Source: JACKNG01 sp040220855 (GTDB lineage: Bacteria > Pseudomonadota > Gammaproteobacteria > Ga0077536). From it: 64,000 nt of DNA. The stretch lies in contig JAVJVZ010000023.1 in assembly GCA_040220855.1 (NCBI GenBank), positions 31,752 through 95,751 of the forward strand, read 5' to 3'. A program made the position numbers and the translations under genes. Positions 60,261 to 64,000 of this stretch are shown here, one piece after another. The notes under the pieces were generated by a model. That model worked only from the letters and a program-made list of their open reading frames with translations, made no database searches and was not told the origin of the DNA. Every line of letters starts with the position of its first letter. Position 1 is the stretch's first letter.

Positions 60261-61109
60261 GTGACCACGCGTAGCGCACACGATACGGCCCCGGCTCAGG
60301 AAGCAGAGCCGGGGCTGTTCGAGTACGACGATGCGGTCGAGCAGGTGCTCACCCCGCTGTGGCGCGAAGCGCGCTGGGGGCTCGAGTGGGCATGCCTGCG
60401 GTTCGACCCGGTGTTCTACGGCGTCGGTGTGCGGCGCGGACGCGGGCAGCCGGTCCTGCTGGTGCCCGGCTTCATGTCGGGCGACCTGCTCATGCTCGAA
60501 ATGCACCGCTGGCTGCGCCGCATCGGCTACCGCAGCTCGCTCTCGCGCATCGCCTGGAACAACGATTGCCCGGACATGACCGCGCGCAAGCTGGTGCATC
60601 GTGTGCGCGCTCTGGCGGCCAAGACCGGCCGGCGCGTCAGCCTGGTCGGGCACAGCCTGGGCGGCATGCTCGCCAAGAGCGTTGCGCAGGAGGCCCCGGA
60701 CGAGGTGGAGCTCGTGATCACGCTGGGCTCGCCGTTTCGAGCGCTGGTCAAGGCCCATCCGGCCATCATCGGCATCTGGGATCGACTCAAGCTCGCGCAG
60801 GGCGGGCTGATCGGGCGCAACCTGCACGCCTCCTGCGGCACCGGACATTGCACCTGTGTCTTCGTGCGTAACATGAATACCCCGCGCGCCATCGAGGTGC
60901 CGCAGTACGCGGTGTACTCGCGCAAGGACGGCGTCGCCGACTGGACCAGCTGTATCGAAAACGACCCGGCACGCAACATCGAGGTCCACTGCAGCCACAT
61001 CGGCATGGTCTTCGACGCCGGCGTCTACCGCGCGGTTGCCGCGCGGCTCGCGGAACAACGACACGATGCTCCCGGCGCGCGGCGCCGGGAAGACTCCCCC
61101 GGAGGGTAG
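60261..61109 (+). CDS. Alpha/beta hydrolase of the PHA cluster
   Basis: Lipase-like alpha/beta hydrolase of 282 residues. VLLVPGFMSGDLLMLEMHRWLRRIGYRSSLSRIAWNNDCPD is the N-terminal core; the Ser nucleophile is in VSLVGHSLGGMLAKSVA near residue 131, and the His is likely in HCSHIGMVFDAGVYR near the end. The start is a GTG at 60261 with only a weak upstream ribosome site. Its place between phasin and PhaE-like genes suggests a function in granule turnover or thioester hydrolysis; this is inference only. It resembles triacylglycerol lipases more than PHA depolymerases. Confidence 0.78.
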   Translation: MTTRSAHDTAPAQEAEPGLFEYDDAVEQVLTPLWREARWGLEWACLRFDPVFYGVGVRRGRGQPVLLVPGFMSGDLLMLEMHRWLRRIGYRSSLSRIAWNNDCPDMTARKLVHRVRALAAKTGRRVSLVGHSLGGMLAKSVAQEAPDEVELVITLGSPFRALVKAHPAIIGIWDRLKLAQGGLIGRNLHASCGTGHCTCVFVRNMNTPRAIEVPQYAVYSRKDGVADWTSCIENDPARNIEVHCSHIGMVFDAGVYRAVAARLAEQRHDAPGARRREDSPGG

Positions 61110-61113
61110 GCCA

Positions 61114-61503
61114 ATGAGCAAAGACGACAGCATCGAACCACTGCGCCTGTGGCGCGAATGGTTCGTCAAGTCCGAGAAGGCATGGAGCGACATGCTGACG
61201 GAAATGATGGGTGACGAGAACTTCTCGCGCGGCATGGGCCGTTACATGCACGAGGCGCTGCACACCCATCGCATGTTCAGCGAGTCGATGGCGCAGTACC
61301 TGGCGAATCTCAACATTCCCTCGCGCGCCGACATCCTCGACATGGGCGATCGCCTCGCGCACATCGAGGAGACGCTGAACCATATCCAGGTCGAACTGCG
61401 CAGCCAGCGCGCGCAGCTCACCAAGCTCGCGGCGGGCAGCCCGGAAGCCGGCGCGAACAAGCGTCCGGCGCGTACGCGCAAGCCCGAGCCCAATCCTTCC
61501 TGA
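61114..61503 (+). CDS. phaE: Short PhaE-like PHA synthase subunit
   Basis: 129-residue protein resembling only the C-terminal part of class III synthase subunit PhaE. RYMHEALHTHRMFSESMAQYLANLNIPSRADILDMGDRLAHIEETLNHIQVEL near residues 45-95 fits the amphipathic helix and the NIPSRADI turn found before the PhaE coiled coil, which ends in a Lys/Arg-rich tail. Classical PhaE is about 350 residues, so the N-terminal domain is missing. Directly followed by phaC (26 bp), so it likely forms the synthase complex. GGAGGG is six bases before the ATG at 61114. Confidence 0.6.
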   Translation: MSKDDSIEPLRLWREWFVKSEKAWSDMLTEMMGDENFSRGMGRYMHEALHTHRMFSESMAQYLANLNIPSRADILDMGDRLAHIEETLNHIQVELRSQRAQLTKLAAGSPEAGANKRPARTRKPEPNPS

Positions 61504-61529
61504 GCGCACCGCGACCCCGGAGGTCACGC

Positions 61530-62627
61530 ATGGACGATCCCAGCGCCCGCCCTGAGCGCAGCGCGGACGACATCGACCGCCACATCGGGCGGATCATAGA
61601 ACGCGCCATCGCGCGCAACATCCCCGGACTCGCGCCGCTGCCGCAGACCGAGTCCGAGCTCGACGTCGGCCCCACGCCGAAGGAACTCGTGCACAGCGAC
61701 GAGACCGCGCGCCTCTACCACTACCAGCCGGTGCTGGACGAGGTCTACCGGGTACCGCTGCTGCTGGTGATGTCACCCGTCGCGAAGGGCTACATTCTCG
61801 ACCTCGCCCGCGGCCAGAGCCTGGTCGAGTACCTGCTGTTGCAGGGTCACGACGTCTACATGCTGGACTGGGCCGCACCGCGTCGCGAGCAGAGCGGACA
61901 GGATCTGGCCGATTACGTGCTCGACCTGCTCGGCGGCTGCATCGATGCAGTAGCCAGCGACAGCGGCGAAGACGACATCACCCTGGTTGGTTACTGCATG
62001 GGCGGCATGCTGAGCGCGATGTACACCGCGCTGCATCCTGCCGGACCGGTCAGGAACCTGGTCTGCTTCACCACGCCGGTCAACGGCGAGGGCATGGAGC
62101 TCTACCGGAAGTGGATGACCTCGCCCGCCTTCGACATCGACCGCCTGGTCGCCGAGCTCGGCAACATCCCGGGCGATTTCATCAACCAGTCGCTGCAGGC
62201 ACTGCGCCCGCTACAGCGCAGCGCCAACCAGATGCGCCTGCTCAACAACGTGCAGGACGACGCCTTCGTCAAGGCGCACCTGCGCTTCGATCGCTGGGCC
62301 GTCGACCAGCTGCCGGTACCCGGCGCGCTGGCGCGCGACCTCGTGCGGGACTTCATCGTCGGCAATCATATCGTGGACAATACGCTGGAGCTGCGCGGCA
62401 AGCGGGTCGACTTCGGGCGTATCACGGTACCGTTCCTGCACGTCGCCGCGCAGCACGATCACATCGTGCCTGCTGCCGCCTCGCGGGATTTGCTCGGCCT
62501 GGTCGGCAGCAGCGAGAAACAGGAAATCGTCATGAAGGGCGGCCACGTCAGCCTCGTTGCCGGCGGCAACGCCGTGTTCCGCCTGTGGCCACAGCTCGAC
62601 CAGTGGATCCGCGTGCGCGCGACCTGA
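61530..62627 (+). CDS. phaC: Class III polyhydroxyalkanoate synthase PhaC
   Basis: Catalytic subunit that polymerises (R)-3-hydroxyacyl-CoA into storage polyester. The lipase-like box is GYCMGG with Cys156 as nucleophile; the acid is Asp in AAQHDHIVPAAASRDLLGLV near residue 310 and the His in MKGGHVSLVAGG near residue 339. DEVYRVPLLLVMSPVAKGYILDLARGQSLVEYLLLQGHDVYMLDW is typical. At 365 residues it matches class III synthases, which need PhaE, and is far shorter than class I enzymes. It follows the PhaE-like gene by 26 bp. Confidence 0.93.
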   Translation: MDDPSARPERSADDIDRHIGRIIERAIARNIPGLAPLPQTESELDVGPTPKELVHSDETARLYHYQPVLDEVYRVPLLLVMSPVAKGYILDLARGQSLVEYLLLQGHDVYMLDWAAPRREQSGQDLADYVLDLLGGCIDAVASDSGEDDITLVGYCMGGMLSAMYTALHPAGPVRNLVCFTTPVNGEGMELYRKWMTSPAFDIDRLVAELGNIPGDFINQSLQALRPLQRSANQMRLLNNVQDDAFVKAHLRFDRWAVDQLPVPGALARDLVRDFIVGNHIVDNTLELRGKRVDFGRITVPFLHVAAQHDHIVPAAASRDLLGLVGSSEKQEIVMKGGHVSLVAGGNAVFRLWPQLDQWIRVRAT

Positions 62628-62665
62628 GGCGCGCCGTTCTTCGCCCGGCAGAGGACTACCGAACC

Positions 62666-63262
62666 ATGCCCCGAGACGCTCTCGATCACACCCTGGCCAG
62701 TTACCCGCTCAACGCGACGCTGCGCGACAGGGACTACACCATCCGTGTCATGGCCACCACCGACGGCCCGGCGCTGATGCACTTTGCACGCGAGCTGCCG
62801 GCGCACGACCGCCTGTACATGCGGCGCGACCTGACCAGCCAGCGCGGCATCGACTCCTGGATCCACGACATCGAGTCCGGCAGCATCCACTCGCTGCTGG
62901 CGGAGGACGACATCGGCGTGGCCGGCTTCGCCACCATCCATCTCAACGAACTCGAGTGGACCCGTCACGTCGCCGACATCCGCGTCGCCACCGCCGCACG
63001 CACGCGGCGTAGCGGACTCGGCCGCCTGCTCGCGCGCGAGATCTTCAACGTCGCCCTCGCGCTCGACATCGAAAAGCTGTTCGCCCGCATGACGCCCGAC
63101 CAGGAGGGCGCACGCGTGCTCTTCCAGGAGCTCGGCTTCACGCCCGAGGCGCTGCTCAAGGATCACGTCAAGGACCGCGACGGCCACTACCACGATCTCC
63201 TCATCAAGGGCTGCAGCGTGCAGGCTTTCCTGGCCCGCCGCGAAGCCTACGGCGTCGGCTGA
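62666..63262 (+). CDS. GNAT-family N-acetyltransferase
   Basis: Acetyl-CoA-dependent N-acetyltransferase of 198 residues. The fold appears as IRVMATTDGPALMHFARELPAHDRLYMRRDL, then VAGFATIHLNELEWTRHVADIRVATAARTRRSGLGRLLAREIFNVALAL, where the R-x2-GLG-x-L pattern near residue 114 is the acetyl-CoA phosphate loop. LFQELGFTPEALLKDHVKDRDGHYHDLLI closes it. It lies 38 bp after phaC on the same strand. The acceptor is unknown and a PHA role is not implied by sequence. Confidence 0.87.
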   Translation: MPRDALDHTLASYPLNATLRDRDYTIRVMATTDGPALMHFARELPAHDRLYMRRDLTSQRGIDSWIHDIESGSIHSLLAEDDIGVAGFATIHLNELEWTRHVADIRVATAARTRRSGLGRLLAREIFNVALALDIEKLFARMTPDQEGARVLFQELGFTPEALLKDHVKDRDGHYHDLLIKGCSVQAFLARREAYGVG

Positions 63263-63278
63263 ACCGCCGCGAACTTGT

Positions 63279-63295
63279 CCACAGGTGTCTGACCC
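63279..63295 (+). repeat. Third copy of CCACAGGTGTCTGACCC repeat
   Basis: Exact 17 bp copy of the repeat pair at 10920-10966, located in the 152 bp gap between the GNAT gene and cbpA. The gap shows no other structure I can assign. Confidence 0.7.
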
Positions 63296-63414
63296 CGCGG
63301 GGGATCACTCGCGGGCGCGGGCGGTGGCGTTGAAGGGCGCGGCAGGCGCCCCCATCTTGGAGAACGGGAACGGTGCACCGTCGCGCCGCTCGCGTTCACC
63401 CGGATCACGCGCCC

Positions 63415-64000
63415 ATGCAGTACAAAGACTATTACGACATTCTCGGCGTCCCGCGTGACGCCGACGGCGACGCCATCAAGCGCGCCTACCGCAAACTCGC
63501 GCGCAAGTACCATCCCGACGTCAGCGAGGAAGCCGACGCCGAGGAGCGCTTCAAGGAGCTCCAGGAGGCCTACGAGGTCCTCAAGGACGCCGACAAGCGC
63601 GCAGCCTACGACCGTCTCGGCAGCAACTGGCGCGACGGCGAGCCATTCACACCGCCGCCCGGCTGGGAGGCCGGCTTCGGCGACCACGGCACGCGCGGCG
63701 CCGGTTTCCGTGATGGCGCCGACTTCAGCGATTTCTTCGCCTCCATCTTCGGTGCCGCGCCAGGCGGCGCCGGCACGCGCGGCGGCTTTCGCATGCGCGG
63801 CGAGGACCGCGCGGTCCGCGTCGCCATCGGCCTCGCCGACGCCTATGCCGGCGCCACCCGCACGTTCAGCTTCGTGACCACCGAAGCGGCTTCGCAGGGC
63901 GGCTCACAACGCACCCAGAAGACCGTCAACGTGACCATCCCGCGCGGCGTCAGCGAGGGCCAGCGCATCCGCCTCGCGGGCCAGGGTGGCGGCGGCTTCG
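63415..64000 (+). CDS. cbpA: DnaJ-type chaperone CbpA (partial)
   Basis: Hsp40 co-chaperone that stimulates DnaK. The J domain reads DYYDILGVPRDADGDAIKRAYRKLARKYHPDVSEEADAEERFKELQEAYEVLKDADKRAAYDRLG with the HPD motif near residue 33. A Gly/Phe-rich linker (FGDHGTRGAGFRDGADFSDFFASIFG) leads to the C-terminal substrate-binding domain (VRVAIGLADAYAGATRTFSF... VNVTIPRGVSEGQRIRLAGQGGGGF). No Cys-rich zinc domain occurs, which marks CbpA rather than DnaJ. The frame is cut by the window end, so about 100 C-terminal residues are missing. Confidence 0.88.
   Translation, partial: MQYKDYYDILGVPRDADGDAIKRAYRKLARKYHPDVSEEADAEERFKELQEAYEVLKDADKRAAYDRLGSNWRDGEPFTPPPGWEAGFGDHGTRGAGFRDGADFSDFFASIFGAAPGGAGTRGGFRMRGEDRAVRVAIGLADAYAGATRTFSFVTTEAASQGGSQRTQKTVNVTIPRGVSEGQRIRLAGQGGGGF

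Overview
This 64 kb window is chromosomal DNA of very GC-rich character, densely packed with short intergenic gaps. The gene set (LpxR-type lipid A deacylase, SrkA, NhaA, Fau, CysK, type I DAHP synthase, class III PHA synthase, exosortase-type C-terminal anchors, TonB and hemin ABC uptake) points to a Gram-negative proteobacterium. A high-GC gammaproteobacterium with a catabolic, acyl-CoA-rich lifestyle fits best; this placement is inferred, because no rRNA or other phylogenetic marker was seen. I saw no tRNA, rRNA, CRISPR array or prophage.

Layout. 1-12.8 kb: housekeeping and stress genes (DUF6306-like protein, fau, a LysR regulator overlapping cysK tail to tail, an MscS channel, nhaA, srkA), two luciferase-like flavin oxidoreductases, an acyl-CoA synthetase, an imine-reductase-like enzyme and a sulfotransferase. 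A 317 bp MITE-like element with perfect 27 bp terminal inverted repeats sits 2 bp upstream of the nhaA start codon.

12.9-24.2 kb: a heme acquisition locus. It holds a TonB-dependent receptor, a HutZ-type heme-handling protein, hmuTUV, a DUF2470 protein, a DUF6607 protein, a protein with a CxxCH motif, and two homologous secreted proteins ending in VPLPA-type exosortase sorting signals. Fur-box-like sites lie in at least four of its intergenic regions. The anchored pair is the best candidate here for an undescribed heme or iron capture system.

24.3-39.6 kb: an ABM monooxygenase, an orphan SoxYZ-like carrier, two nitronate-monooxygenase-like proteins, a CaiB/BaiF CoA-transferase, a 1246-residue PAS/GAF/GGDEF/EAL protein, an acyl-CoA ligase, DAHP synthase, a TauD-like dioxygenase, a NUDIX hydrolase and a thioesterase.

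39.7-50.7 kb: a catabolic block of acyl-CoA ligase, alpha/beta hydrolases, GST, acyl-CoA dehydrogenase, two CoA-transferases, an amidase and a metallo-beta-lactamase-fold protein, probably for CoA-linked breakdown of an organic acid or amide.

50.7-58.6 kb: LpxR-like protein, a second MBL protein, then a signalling cluster of ECF sigma factor, zf-HC2 anti-sigma factor, S8 protease and a membrane Ser/Thr kinase. The anti-sigma factor carries a C-terminal domain resembling a subtilase prodomain. 58.7-64 kb: an alpha/beta hydrolase, then a polyhydroxyalkanoate cluster (phasin, hydrolase, very short PhaE-like subunit, class III phaC, GNAT) and the start of a DnaJ-type chaperone (cbpA) cut by the window end.
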